A program made the position numbers and the translations under genes. From Sulfurimonas sp. (GTDB taxonomy: Bacteria; Campylobacterota; Campylobacteria; Campylobacterales; Sulfurimonadaceae): 23,281 bases of DNA. The stretch covers positions 75,315 through 98,595 of the forward strand of contig NVXO02000004.1 in NCBI GenBank assembly GCA_002733945.2, read 5' to 3'. The notes beneath the pieces are model-generated. The model was not told where the DNA came from and ran no database searches. It worked only from the letters and a program-made list of their open reading frames with translations. Every line of letters begins with the position of its first letter. The stretch's first letter is position 1. This document shows positions 14,827 through 22,248 of the stretch, in pieces.

Positions 14827-16103
14827 TGCTCTTAAGATTATTACTTCTTTTTACTCTTTTTCTTAGCCTTTGTTTTGCTAACAATAGTAACTATCCTAAA
14901 ACATACAATAGATTAGGCACTCCTCTTTATAATGCAGCAGAGTATTTTATACAATACGAAAAAATATCAAATTTAGAAGTGTCAATTCAAGAGTATATAA
15001 ATGAAGTTGATGCAACTATGTTATATGGGTATGCGGCTGATATAAGTAAAGATAAAAAGAAAAAGAAGACATATCTAAAAAAGCTTAGACACTTACAGTC
15101 TTTGTATGATAGATTACTACATAGTCTTCATGTAAGTATAAGTAAAAGTATAAAAAATGAAGAGTATAAGCTTTTTTTAGAACTTACCTCGTATCCTTTT
15201 GATGGACTTTTTGCAAATACACATCTACATAACCAAGCTATCACTTTTTATACTAAACATAAAAATGAAAAAATTTTAAAGTGTATGGTTTTAGAAAAAA
15301 ATATGGCTGATGAGAAGTTATCTAATGAAACACAGGACCTCTTTGCTGCTGAAATAGAGCACTCTTCTTATAACTCTACGACACAAAAAAAGTCAAAAAA
15401 AAGTGTCAACATTACTACCAAAAGGGTTAAAAATACAATAGAAGTATACTTACATAATAAAAATATCATTATGAGTATAAAACCACTCAAAGAGTTTGTT
15501 TTAAAAGCTAAGAGTATATATCATTATACGACTTTAATATTAGGCTCTGGAAAATCTCAATATGGTTTTAGCTGGAGTTATACAATGGGTTCAAAAAATG
15601 CACAACATGATGACAACTATGTATATAGGCTACCCTATAAAAAAGGAACTTTTCATGTAGTGAGTCAAGGCTATAATGGGAAAGACACACATAAAGGTAG
15701 TGCAGCATACTCAATAGACTTCCCAATGCCAAAGGGTACAAAAATATATGCTGCACGAGATGGCATTGTGGTTAAAACAAAATCAAACTCAGATGTTGGG
15801 GGTTATGATAAGAAATATGCAAGCTCAGGAAACTATGTAAGAGTTATGCATAAGGATGGCACTTTTGCTACATACTATCACCTAAAATATAATGGTGTGA
15901 TAGTAAAAATTGGTGAGAAAGTCTCAAAAGGAGAGCCCTTAGGATACTCGGGAAGTACAGGCTACTGTAGTGGTCCACACCTTCACTTCTCAGTTCTTAA
16001 GGCTAAAAGTGCAGGTAAACACGAAACAATTCCTACAAAATTCCGTACACTTAAGGGTATTTTAGAAAATCCTATTAGAGGAATATACTATAAAGCAATT
16101 TGA
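14826..16103 (+). CDS. Secreted M23 family metallopeptidase
   Basis: The 425-residue protein has a signal peptide (about residues 1-18, MLLRLLLLFTLFLSLCFA). A long, Lys- and Asn-rich unassigned region (about 19-275) precedes a LytM-type catalytic domain at about 280-400. Zinc ligands are His289 and Asp298 (THKGSAAYSIDF) and His387 in HLHF; His352 (TYYHL) and His385 are the catalytic pair. All key residues are present, so it should be an active endopeptidase on peptidoglycan cross-links in the periplasm. The start is GTG at 14826, overlapping the HIT stop by one base (TAGTG). M23 enzymes shape the cell in helical Campylobacterota; such a role here is inference. Confidence 0.93.
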   Translation: MLLRLLLLFTLFLSLCFANNSNYPKTYNRLGTPLYNAAEYFIQYEKISNLEVSIQEYINEVDATMLYGYAADISKDKKKKKTYLKKLRHLQSLYDRLLHSLHVSISKSIKNEEYKLFLELTSYPFDGLFANTHLHNQAITFYTKHKNEKILKCMVLEKNMADEKLSNETQDLFAAEIEHSSYNSTTQKKSKKSVNITTKRVKNTIEVYLHNKNIIMSIKPLKEFVLKAKSIYHYTTLILGSGKSQYGFSWSYTMGSKNAQHDDNYVYRLPYKKGTFHVVSQGYNGKDTHKGSAAYSIDFPMPKGTKIYAARDGIVVKTKSNSDVGGYDKKYASSGNYVRVMHKDGTFATYYHLKYNGVIVKIGEKVSKGEPLGYSGSTGYCSGPHLHFSVLKAKSAGKHETIPTKFRTLKGILENPIRGIYYKAI

Positions 16104-16121
16104 TTTTTTTTAACTAAAAAG

Positions 16122-16149
16122 TGCTATAATAATTTTTATAATAATTTTT
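16122..16149 (+). promoter_or_regulatory. Promoter of the sulfite dehydrogenase operon with duplicated -10
   Basis: TGCTATAAT at 16122-16130 is an exact extended -10 element. The 12-bp unit ATAATAATTTTT occurs twice in tandem (16126-16137 and 16138-16149), so a second TATAAT lies at 16137-16142. The start codon is at 16166, with AGGAT as ribosome-binding site. The duplication gives two overlapping promoters 12 bp apart. Confidence 0.65.
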
Positions 16150-16165
16150 AATAGGATAAGAGAAC

Positions 16166-17362
16166 ATGCAAAGAAGAGAATTTTTTAAAACTTCAATAGT
16201 CGCATCTGCTGCGATTATAGGTACAAACCTTAGTGCTGGACAAACACATCAACCTAAAGATGGACAGAAAATGTCAGATATGGCATTTCCTGAAAAACGT
16301 CCAATGATTACTTATTCAGATAGACCACCACTTTTAGAGTCACCACGGTCTGTATTTGCTAAGGGTATTACTTCAAATGATGACTTTTTTGTACGTTGGC
16401 ACCTGCCAGATATTCCAACAAAAATAGACTTAGAGTCTTTTACTATTAAAATTGATGGACTCGTTGAAAAAGAACTGAACATTACTCTCAAAGAGCTTCG
16501 AAATGACTTTGAACAAGTTGAAGTGACTGCAGTCCTTCAATGTGGTGGTAATAGCCGTTCTGCATTTACTCCAATGGCTGGTGGTATTCAGTGGGGTAGT
16601 GGAGCAATGGGTTGTGCTAAGTGGAAAGGTGTGCGTTTAAGTGACCTACTGAATAAGGCCAGACTTAAAAAAGATGCACATTGGATAGGGTTTAATGGTA
16701 AAGATAAAGCTGCTTATTATGAAACACCAAACTTTGTTCGTGAGCTTGAACTTGAAGAATTAGATGATCATGTTATCGTAGCTTATGAGATGAATGGAGA
16801 GGATTTACCCTACTTAAATGGTTTTCCCCTACGTTTAGTGATTCCAGGTTACTACTCTGATAGTTGGGTGAAGATGCTCAGCAATATCACTGTAACAAAT
16901 GAGTATAAGTCTCTCTTTTTTATGGATGTAGCTTATCGTGTACCTGATAATGCCACAGAAAGTGAGTCTCCAGAGCATAAGGCTAAAAAGACGAAGCCTA
17001 TTACTAACATGAATGTTAAGTCTATTATAGGATATCCTGAAAACGGTATGAAACTTTACCATAATGCACATCTTGTTATCCGTGGTGTTGCTTTTGATGA
17101 TGGTCATGGTATTCATCAGGTTATGATTTCTACAAACGAGGGGAAAACCTGGAGTGAAGCACTTTTAAAACAAGAAGACGGTCGTTATGCTTTTACTGAA
17201 TTTAGGTTTACTTATAAACCTACAAAGTATGGAAAAATGAGCATAATGGCTAAAGCGATAAATCGTTTAGGTGATGAGCAACCTTTATCAAAAGATATAC
17301 TTTGGAATCATGGTGGATATAAGTATAACGGTATAGATGTTGTTGAAGTTGAAGTGGTATAA
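16166..17362 (+). CDS. Tat-exported molybdenum sulfite dehydrogenase, SorA-like
   Basis: This 398-residue periplasmic enzyme of the sulfite oxidase family should oxidise sulfite to sulfate. The N-terminus QRREFFKTS is a twin-arginine motif (residues 2-10), followed by a hydrophobic stretch to about 24. The Mo ligand is Cys126 in VLQCGGNSRSAF, with the characteristic Asn and Arg next. WKGVRLSDLL, an AYEMNGEDLPYLNGFPLRLV block at 206-225, and PGYYSDSWVKML belong to the molybdopterin domain. The C-terminal part (about 275-398) is the Ig-like dimerisation domain. The 10-bp downstream gene encodes its cytochrome c. The pair resembles Cj0005c/Cj0004c of Campylobacter jejuni, which is known to oxidise sulfite. 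A SoxC-like or other sulfoxide role is less likely because of the separate small cytochrome partner. Confidence 0.9.
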   Translation: MQRREFFKTSIVASAAIIGTNLSAGQTHQPKDGQKMSDMAFPEKRPMITYSDRPPLLESPRSVFAKGITSNDDFFVRWHLPDIPTKIDLESFTIKIDGLVEKELNITLKELRNDFEQVEVTAVLQCGGNSRSAFTPMAGGIQWGSGAMGCAKWKGVRLSDLLNKARLKKDAHWIGFNGKDKAAYYETPNFVRELELEELDDHVIVAYEMNGEDLPYLNGFPLRLVIPGYYSDSWVKMLSNITVTNEYKSLFFMDVAYRVPDNATESESPEHKAKKTKPITNMNVKSIIGYPENGMKLYHNAHLVIRGVAFDDGHGIHQVMISTNEGKTWSEALLKQEDGRYAFTEFRFTYKPTKYGKMSIMAKAINRLGDEQPLSKDILWNHGGYKYNGIDVVEVEVV

Positions 17363-17371
17363 GGAAAAAAA

Positions 17372-17683
17372 ATGAAAAAAGTATTATTAGTTAGTTTATT
17401 AGCATTTGGTTCACTATTTGCACAAGTTGAAGAAGATGTTGAAGTTCCTTATATTTCTTATGAGATTAAAATGGGTAAAGGATTTGATGCTGTTCAATCA
17501 AATTGTTTGATGTGTCACTCATTTGGTTACATTATAAATCAAGGTCCACAGTCACGTGAATTTTGGGCTAAAAAAACAGATAAAATGATTACACATTTTA
17601 AGGCGCCAATGACAAAAGAAGATATAGATACGGTTGTTGAGTATTTATATGAGCACTATGGAAATGGTAAACTAAAGGTATGA
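17372..17683 (+). CDS. Monohaem cytochrome c subunit, SorB-like
   Basis: The 103-residue product has a signal peptide (about 1-18, ending LFA) and one haem-binding site CLMCH at 45-49. Met80 (KAPMT) is the likely sixth ligand. Its small size and its place 10 bp after the molybdenum subunit fit the electron-accepting subunit of a sulfite:cytochrome c oxidoreductase. It would carry electrons from Mo to the respiratory chain. AAGGAA precedes the ATG. The chemoreceptor gene follows after 4 bp. Confidence 0.92.
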   Translation: MKKVLLVSLLAFGSLFAQVEEDVEVPYISYEIKMGKGFDAVQSNCLMCHSFGYIINQGPQSREFWAKKTDKMITHFKAPMTKEDIDTVVEYLYEHYGNGKLKV

Positions 17684-17687
17684 TACC

Positions 17688-19814
17688 ATGCTAAGTATAC
17701 AAAATATGTCTATAAGTAAAAAAATACATATTCCATTGATTCTATCCATTGTGATAGGGTTTATGGTGATATTAATTAACTATTATTTTTCTATTACAGA
17801 AATGAAAGATAATGTCTACAAGCAAGAATCACAATCCCTGAGCCGTACCTATACAGAATTGATGAATAGTAAAGAAAATATTGCTATCACTAATGCAATA
17901 AATATTTCTAAAAACTATTCGGTAGTACATGCTCTTAAAGAAAATGACAGACAAATAGCAATAGAAGGCCTCAGCTCCATTTCGCAAGAGTTTAAAAACT
18001 ATACAAAATATAAAAATGTAAAAATACATGTTCATGACGCAAATGCATATAGTTTTTTAAGAGCTTGGAAACCAGCAAAATTTGGTGATGACTTAAGCAG
18101 TTTTAGAAAAACAGTTGTGAGTGTAAAAGATACGAAAAAACCTTTAGTCGCAATTGAACTAGGTCGTGCAGGTCTTGTTCTTCGTGGTGTTGCACCAATT
18201 ATGCTAGAGAACGAATACTTAGGTTCAGTGGAGTTTATGCAAGGACTAAACTCAATAGTAAAGAATGCTCGTAAAGTTAATGGGTATGACATAGTGATAG
18301 TCATGGACAATAAGTATCTCTCTACAGCCACTGCATTAAAAAATGCTCCAAAGGTAGGGAATTTTACTTTAGCTGTTAAAGAGAAGGTAATTAATAAAGA
18401 CTTCTACAATGATTTAGAAAATATTAATATTTCTAAAACTGACACATTCCAGATAACAGATAAATATTTTGTAAAATCAGAGCCGATTGTAGATTTTTCT
18501 AAGAAGGTAGTGGGCTATACCCTTATAGGAAATAAGATAGAAAATGTAAATGGTATTATTTCTCAGTCAGAAGATTCCTTGATTAGACAAGTCTATGTTA
18601 TGTTAATTCTTGATCTTTTTATTCTTGGTTTTTTAATGTTTATCATTAAAAAAAGTATATCTAACCCTATTATTAATCTTGCAAATGTTACAGATGAACT
18701 AGCACAAGGAGATGCAGATATGAGTAAACGCTTACCAATTCATTCTGCTGATGAATTAGGACAAGTGAGTAAAAGTTTTAATACTTTTCTGGATAAAGTG
18801 GAACAAATCGTCCTAAATGCACAAGAAGAAGCAAATAAAGCAGCAGAACTAGCAGAAGTTGCACATCAAGAAGTAGAAAAAAATAGACTCACTCTTTCTT
18901 TATCAACACAAATGATAAAGGGTACTGTTAGTAATGCGAACAACCTTAAAGAGAGTATGAGTAATAATGTTGATAAAGTAAATGAAGTAAATGAGCTCAA
19001 TGCTAAAACAAGTGAGATAATTGAAAGTGTAACAGCTTCAACTGAAAATATGAGAGAGAGCATAAGTTCCATTACTGAGATGGTTGGAGAATCACGACAA
19101 TCATCGAGTGATTTACATAACAATGTAGAAGAAATTTATAGTGTCATAGCACTGATAAAAGACATTAGTGATCAAACAAACCTATTGGCCTTAAATGCAG
19201 CTATCGAAGCAGCTCGTGCAGGTGAGCATGGTCGTGGTTTTGCTGTTGTCGCCGATGAAGTTCGTAAACTTGCTGAACGTACACAAAAAGCGACAAGTGA
19301 AGTTGAAGCAAATATTAGTGTATTAAAACAAAACTCTATTAGCATGAGTGAAAATAGTGAAAAAATTGAAGAATTTTCTCTTTCAACTCAAGATACACTT
19401 GATGAGTTTGTGAGTGTACTTGCAACATTAATTAACAATGCTAAAGTAATTACTGTCGATAATGAGGTAATAGGTAAAGAACTTTTTCTCAACATGGCTA
19501 AACTAGATCATATGGTATATAAAAATTATAGTTATGCTTCAATGTTAGATGGGAAAGTTGACAGTCAGTTAGATGCTCATATGTCATGTAGTTTTACAAA
19601 ATGGTGTGAGAGTGAAGGAAAAAAAGAGTTTGCTAACAAGTCAGACTTTCATGCTATAGCTCCTGCACATAAAAAAATCCATGACAATATAAGTAAAATG
19701 ATAAGTCTCATAAACAGTGGTAAAATAGATGAAATTATTGCACTATTTAAGGATACAGAGCTATCTTCATCTGATTTATTTAGATATCTTGATAGTATAA
19801 ATAAAGAGCATTAA
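17688..19814 (+). CDS. Methyl-accepting chemotaxis protein with dCache-type sensor and C-terminal CZB domain
   Basis: This 708-residue inner-membrane receptor has a TM helix at about 13-35 and a periplasmic sensor at about 36-300 whose [20 protein letters not shown] and [15 protein letters not shown] segments fit a double Cache domain (dCache_3-like). TM2 at 301-321, a HAMP domain at about 320-375, and a long coiled-coil signalling domain follow. The hairpin tip is [20 protein letters not shown] at 495-514. The C-terminus (about 600-708) is a chemoreceptor zinc-binding (CZB) domain with His608, Cys634 (CSFTKW), His661 and His665. Zinc there may modulate signalling, as in TlpD. It lies 4 bp behind the cytochrome gene, so it may be co-expressed with sulfite oxidation. 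Ligand unknown. Confidence 0.93.
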   Translation: MLSIQNMSISKKIHIPLILSIVIGFMVILINYYFSITEMKDNVYKQESQSLSRTYTELMNSKENIAITNAINISKNYSVVHALKENDRQIAIEGLSSISQEFKNYTKYKNVKIHVHDANAYSFLRAWKPAKFGDDLSSFRKTVVSVKDTKKPLVAIELGRAGLVLRGVAPIMLENEYLGSVEFMQGLNSIVKNARKVNGYDIVIVMDNKYLSTATALKNAPKVGNFTLAVKEKVINKDFYNDLENINISKTDTFQITDKYFVKSEPIVDFSKKVVGYTLIGNKIENVNGIISQSEDSLIRQVYVMLILDLFILGFLMFIIKKSISNPIINLANVTDELAQGDADMSKRLPIHSADELGQVSKSFNTFLDKVEQIVLNAQEEANKAAELAEVAHQEVEKNRLTLSLSTQMIKGTVSNANNLKESMSNNVDKVNEVNELNAKTSEIIESVTASTENMRESISSITEMVGESRQSSSDLHNNVEEIYSVIALIKDISDQTNLLALNAAIEAARAGEHGRGFAVVADEVRKLAERTQKATSEVEANISVLKQNSISMSENSEKIEEFSLSTQDTLDEFVSVLATLINNAKVITVDNEVIGKELFLNMAKLDHMVYKNYSYASMLDGKVDSQLDAHMSCSFTKWCESEGKKEFANKSDFHAIAPAHKKIHDNISKMISLINSGKIDEIIALFKDTELSSSDLFRYLDSINKEH

Positions 19815-19828
19815 TCCTCTTTATTTTT
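19799..19828 (+). terminator. Hairpin terminator of the chemoreceptor transcript
   Basis: AAATAAAGAG (19799-19808) pairs fully with CTCTTTATTT (19817-19826), with an 8-nt loop holding the TAA stop, and TT then CTTT follow. The stem is AT-rich, so strength is moderate. The same DNA encodes the last codons of the opposite-strand small ORF. Confidence 0.5.
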
Positions 19829-19921
19829 CTTTGCCTTTAGCACCAAGTAGAAAATCCCTGCAATGACTACAAATATAGCTATTCTTAGGCTTAATGTCGT
19901 TAAATCTGTCATATTATTCAT
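19811..19921 (-). CDS. Putative 36-aa single-pass membrane protein
   Basis: A minus-strand ATG at 19921-19919 opens a 36-codon frame ending at TAA 19813-19811. The product has a short polar N-terminus ([11 protein letters not shown]), one hydrophobic helix ([17 protein letters not shown], residues 12-28), and a Lys-rich tail (KAKKNKED), a textbook tiny membrane protein obeying the positive-inside rule. AGAGAG lies before the start. A second ATG at codon 4 is possible. Its stop overlaps the chemoreceptor's stop by three bases in convergent orientation. I do not recognise the family. The length is short enough that chance cannot be excluded. Confidence 0.5.
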   Translation of the reverse strand: MNNMTDLTTLSLRIAIFVVIAGIFYLVLKAKKNKED

Positions 19922-20013
19922 CTATATTTCTCTCTTATTTTAATGTTTAAAAGCATAACATAATTAACAAAGATTTTTTATATAACTTAAAGTATTAAAT
20001 CTCATTCAATAAT

Positions 20014-20042
20014 CGCCAATTCAAGTTTAAAGTGCAACACTT
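20014..20042 (+). repeat. Left terminal inverted repeat of the IS30-like element
   Basis: Starts CGCCAATTCAAGT and ends AAGTGCAACACTT; 26 of 29 positions match the reverse complement of 20335-20363. Confidence 0.9.
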
Positions 20043-20083
20043 ATAAAAAATAAGAAGAGTGGATTAGGGGTTAGCTGCGGTAA

Positions 20084-20332
20084 AATAAGATTCCAATCCA
20101 GAAAGATGGGGAAACTTATGTACAAGCTCATACACTCACTATTACAGGTGCTAATGGTAAGGGATTAATTAGAGAATATTTTTCTAAGAAAAAACTATTT
20201 AAAGAGATTACAGATGAACAAATAGTAGAAGTTCAGAACAAGCTAAACCGTAGACCTAGAAAGATACTTGGATACAAAACGCCAGCAGAAGTTTTTTTCG
20301 ATACATTTACGAAATCTTGTGTAGCAGTTTAA
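20084..20332 (+). pseudogene. Remnant of IS30-family transposase (C-terminal 82 codons)
   Basis: The frame is open from just after a TAA at 20081 to TAA 20330-20332 and has no credible start codon. The end contains NKLNRRPRKILGYKTPAEVF, the characteristic C-terminal signature of IS30-family transposases. GANGKGLIREYFSKK upstream resembles the GANENTNGLIREYF region with a deletion. The DDE catalytic Asp residues and the N-terminal HTH are gone, so it is not functional. Confidence 0.85.
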
Positions 20333-20334
20333 TC

Positions 20335-20363
20335 AAGTGTTGCACTTACTACTTGAATTGGCG
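20335..20363 (-). repeat. Right terminal inverted repeat of the IS30-like element
   Basis: Reverse complement matches 20014-20042 at 26 of 29 positions; it begins three bases after the transposase stop codon. Confidence 0.9.
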
Positions 20364-20445
20364 GATTAAGTTAAACTAATAAAAATATTAAAGTTCGTAT
20401 TTTAGGGTGTTTGTAGACTGATTTGGATTGATTGAGATTGAAGGA
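20364..20445. other. Spacer between the IS30-like element and tRNA-Gln, nothing found
   Basis: No gene, hairpin terminator or tRNA fragment is visible in these 82 bases. There is a weak GATTGATTGAGATTGA iteration at about 20427-20442. Confidence 0.4.
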
Positions 20446-20520
20446 TGGATGGGGTAGAGGGATTCGAACCCCCGAATACCAGTACCAAAAACTAGTGCCT
20501 TACCGCTTGGCGATACCCCA
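20446..20520 (-). tRNA. tRNA-Gln (anticodon TTG)
   Basis: The minus strand folds into a 75-nt cloverleaf. Acceptor TGGGGTA pairs with TACCCCA, the anticodon stem is CTAGT/ACTGG with loop TTTTGGT (anticodon TTG), and the T loop is GGTTCGAATCC. A T discriminator and an encoded CCA end lie at 20449-20446. The body is close to E. coli tRNA-Gln. It follows tRNA-fMet by 23 bp on the same transcript. Confidence 0.95.
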
Positions 20521-20543
20521 TCATTTGTAAGAATAATTAATTG

Positions 20544-20620
<77 letters not shown>

Positions 20621-20667
20621 ACATTTAAAATATCTTTTCTAAGAAGCATAACTTATTAGATGGCGAA

Positions 20668-20676
20668 ATTATAACA
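20668..20676 (-). promoter_or_regulatory. Promoter of the tRNA-fMet/tRNA-Gln unit
   Basis: The minus strand reads TGTTATAAT, an extended -10, 48 nt before the first base of tRNA-fMet. The -35 position (about 20691-20697) falls within the terminator of the upstream operon. Confidence 0.6.
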
Positions 20677-20688
20677 GTAAAAAGTTAG

Positions 20689-20727
20689 AAAAAGCTTAAA
20701 AAGTAGGGCACTGCTTACTTTTTAGCT
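20689..20727 (-). terminator. Intrinsic terminator of the trigger factor - haemoglobin operon
   Basis: On the minus strand AGCTAAAAAGTA (20727-20716) pairs with TACTTTTTAAGCT (20705-20693), leaving one bulged base and a 10-nt loop, and TTTTT follows at 20693-20689. It lies 14 bp after the stop of the 111-residue gene and before the tRNA promoter. Confidence 0.7.
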
Positions 20728-20740
20728 AAATTCTTTTTTT

Positions 20741-21076
20741 TTAGTCGATTTTTATCTTTGCAGCGACTATATATATGGGTGCATTATGCACATGAAGCAT
20801 TGCACTACCTTTACCAATAGCAAAACCATATAAACCATTTTCTTTAATGAGCGTGATACCACTTGACATATCAAGGTAGGAAAGTACACTTTGCTCTAAT
20901 ATCTTAGAAGATTGTATATCACTGAATGTTAATTTCACAGAATACATATCCTCTCCATCTTCGTCTTCATCTCCTAGTGTTACAATTCTCTCAGTTTTAC
21001 TAATATATTCAACTGAACGAATTTGAGCACCTCTAAAGTTATTATATTTTTCTAATAGTGTATTAATTTCTTGCAT
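20741..21076 (-). CDS. Conserved-looking hypothetical protein, 111 aa
   Basis: I do not recognise a named family. The product is cytoplasmic (no signal peptide, no membrane segment), acidic in the middle (TLGDEDEDGEDMYSVKLTF, about 33-51), and rich in beta-strand patterns, with LYGFAIGKGSAMLHVHNAPIYIVAAKI as a C-terminal Gly/His block at about 82-108. The composition and a good AAAGGAAAA ribosome-binding site before the ATG support a real gene. It follows the truncated haemoglobin gene by 38 bp and ends just before an intrinsic terminator, so it is the last gene of the minus-strand operon. A possible link to the globin is by position only. Confidence 0.8.
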   Translation of the reverse strand: MQEINTLLEKYNNFRGAQIRSVEYISKTERIVTLGDEDEDGEDMYSVKLTFSDIQSSKILEQSVLSYLDMSSGITLIKENGLYGFAIGKGSAMLHVHNAPIYIVAAKIKID

Positions 21077-21114
21077 TATTTTCCTTTGTGTAATTATATC
21101 TAACGTGGCTATAT

Positions 21115-21531
21115 CTAATCGTCGTCATCTTCGTCATTAAGACCAAGATTTTCTATAAACTGCTCAGCCATTATCTCTGCTTTTTTATAAAATTTATCAG
21201 CTATACTTGGTATAAAATACTCTCTTGTTTTTTCATTAAACAGTTTTAACCACTGCTCAAATGTTTCTATGTATATAGGTCCTAAAAATGCATGGGGAGG
21301 AAAAGGATCACCGCTGTATCCTGGTTTACCAATCATCATGAGTAACCAGAAGTCATCAAGTGTATGAAAGTGCTCATGCCATTTACCATTGTCTAAGTCA
21401 CTTCCAAGAGAGTTAATGAAGTATGGACCCAAGGCATCGTCTTTAAGGACAACAGCATAAAACTCATGAACTAAGTGGTGTATAGTCTCTCTATTGACTA
21501 CATCATATGGAATTTGTTGTGCATCACTCAT
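21115..21531 (-). CDS. Group III truncated haemoglobin
   Basis: The product (138 residues from ATG 21531) aligns by eye with the Campylobacter jejuni Ctb protein. Numbered from an upstream GTG at 21540, key residues are Tyr28 (B10, EFYAVV), His57 (E7, WHEHFH), the proximal haem ligand His83 (F8, PPHAFL) and Trp97 (G8, EQWLKLF), all present. YSGDPFPPHAFL is the family's most distinctive stretch. A very acidic tail (DEDDDD) follows. I chose ATG because AGGCGGTG lies six bases before it; the GTG lies inside that site. In C. jejuni Ctb handles oxygen or NO stress under microaerobic growth; the same role here is inference. It lies between the LRR gene (27 bp) and the 111-residue gene. Confidence 0.93.
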   Translation of the reverse strand: MSDAQQIPYDVVNRETIHHLVHEFYAVVLKDDALGPYFINSLGSDLDNGKWHEHFHTLDDFWLLMMIGKPGYSGDPFPPHAFLGPIYIETFEQWLKLFNEKTREYFIPSIADKFYKKAEIMAEQFIENLGLNDEDDDD

Positions 21532-21558
21532 CTTCTTCACCGCCTATTATTTATATTA

Positions 21559-22248
21559 TTAGATAGAAACTTCACATTCTGTAAGTATTAAATCATTTAA
21601 CCACTTGAGGTGATTTTGCTTTAACGCTATCTTGTTGTACATACAGTCAAATACTTTTAAGTCTTGAAGCTCCGTAATCTCATCTGGAAGTTGTGTAAGT
21701 TTATTCTTCCAAATAGTTAGTCTTGTCAAACTAGTCAGTTTTCCTATACCTTGAGGTAGAGATGTCAGCTGGTTCTTTCCTATTTCTAATGTTTCAAGAT
21801 CACTTAACCTACCTATCTCTTCTGGTATAGAAGTGAGGAGGTTTTCTTGAACTAAGAGAAGTTTTAATTTTTTGAGATTACCTATCTGTTTTGGTAATGC
21901 TTCTAACTTATTACCTGCAACATAGAGTTCTTCTAAACTTGTAAGATTACCTATCTCAGAGGGCAAACTTACAAGCTGATTGCCTAAGAGGTAGAGTTTT
22001 TTTAGTTTTTTTAGTTGCCCTATCTCTTTAGGAAGAGAACTGAGCTGAGAACCTAAAAGATTGAGCTCTAGTAAATTTTCTAACTTACTCTTATCTCTTG
22101 GTAAACCTCTAAAGTATCCCGCGTTTAAGTAAGAGTCATGCTCAATCCACTCAAGCTCAGAAATACTATTTTCATCTGCCCACTGATAGATAGTATCAAT
22201 CCAATTAGTGTCTATATCTTTACTTATGGAATCCAAGCATAATTCCAA
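21559..22248 (-). CDS. Leucine-rich-repeat protein
   Basis: The protein has an N-terminal helical part (about 60 residues, IYQWADENSISELEWIEHDS and following) and about six 23-residue leucine-rich repeats of the LPxEIGxLxxLxxLxLxxNxL type. It has no signal peptide or membrane segment, so it should be cytoplasmic and act as a protein-binding scaffold. Partner unknown. There is no ATG near the start. TTG at 22248-22246 (229 residues) has GAGGA upstream at good spacing; TTG at 22263 would add five residues and has no clear site. Either start lies inside the end of the trigger factor gene (overlap 29 or 44 bp), which suggests translational coupling. Confidence 0.88.
   Translation of the reverse strand: MELCLDSISKDIDTNWIDTIYQWADENSISELEWIEHDSYLNAGYFRGLPRDKSKLENLLELNLLGSQLSSLPKEIGQLKKLKKLYLLGNQLVSLPSEIGNLTSLEELYVAGNKLEALPKQIGNLKKLKLLLVQENLLTSIPEEIGRLSDLETLEIGKNQLTSLPQGIGKLTSLTRLTIWKNKLTQLPDEITELQDLKVFDCMYNKIALKQNHLKWLNDLILTECEVSI

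Larger units (their letters stand above)
20014..20363 (+). mobile_element. IS30-family deletion derivative, 350 bp with both terminal inverted repeats
   Basis: The ends match as inverted repeats of 29 bp: 20014-20042 on plus and 20335-20363 on minus, both starting CGCCAATTCAAGT and both ending AAGTGCAACACTT, with only three differences in the middle. Between them lies the 3' end of an IS30-type transposase gene. A complete IS30 element is about 1-1.2 kb, so most of the gene is deleted. No clear target duplication is seen at the flanks (AAT on the left, GAT on the right). It lies between the chemoreceptor region and the tRNA genes. It could still be mobilised by an intact relative elsewhere. 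Confidence 0.85.

Noticed and set aside
20005..20370. Target-site duplication of the IS30-like element
   Set aside because: The flanking bases (AAT left, GAT right) do not match as a direct repeat; a duplication cannot be claimed.
20364..20445. Integrative-element attachment site next to tRNA-Gln
   Set aside because: I see no second copy of a tRNA 3' end and no integrase in the window.
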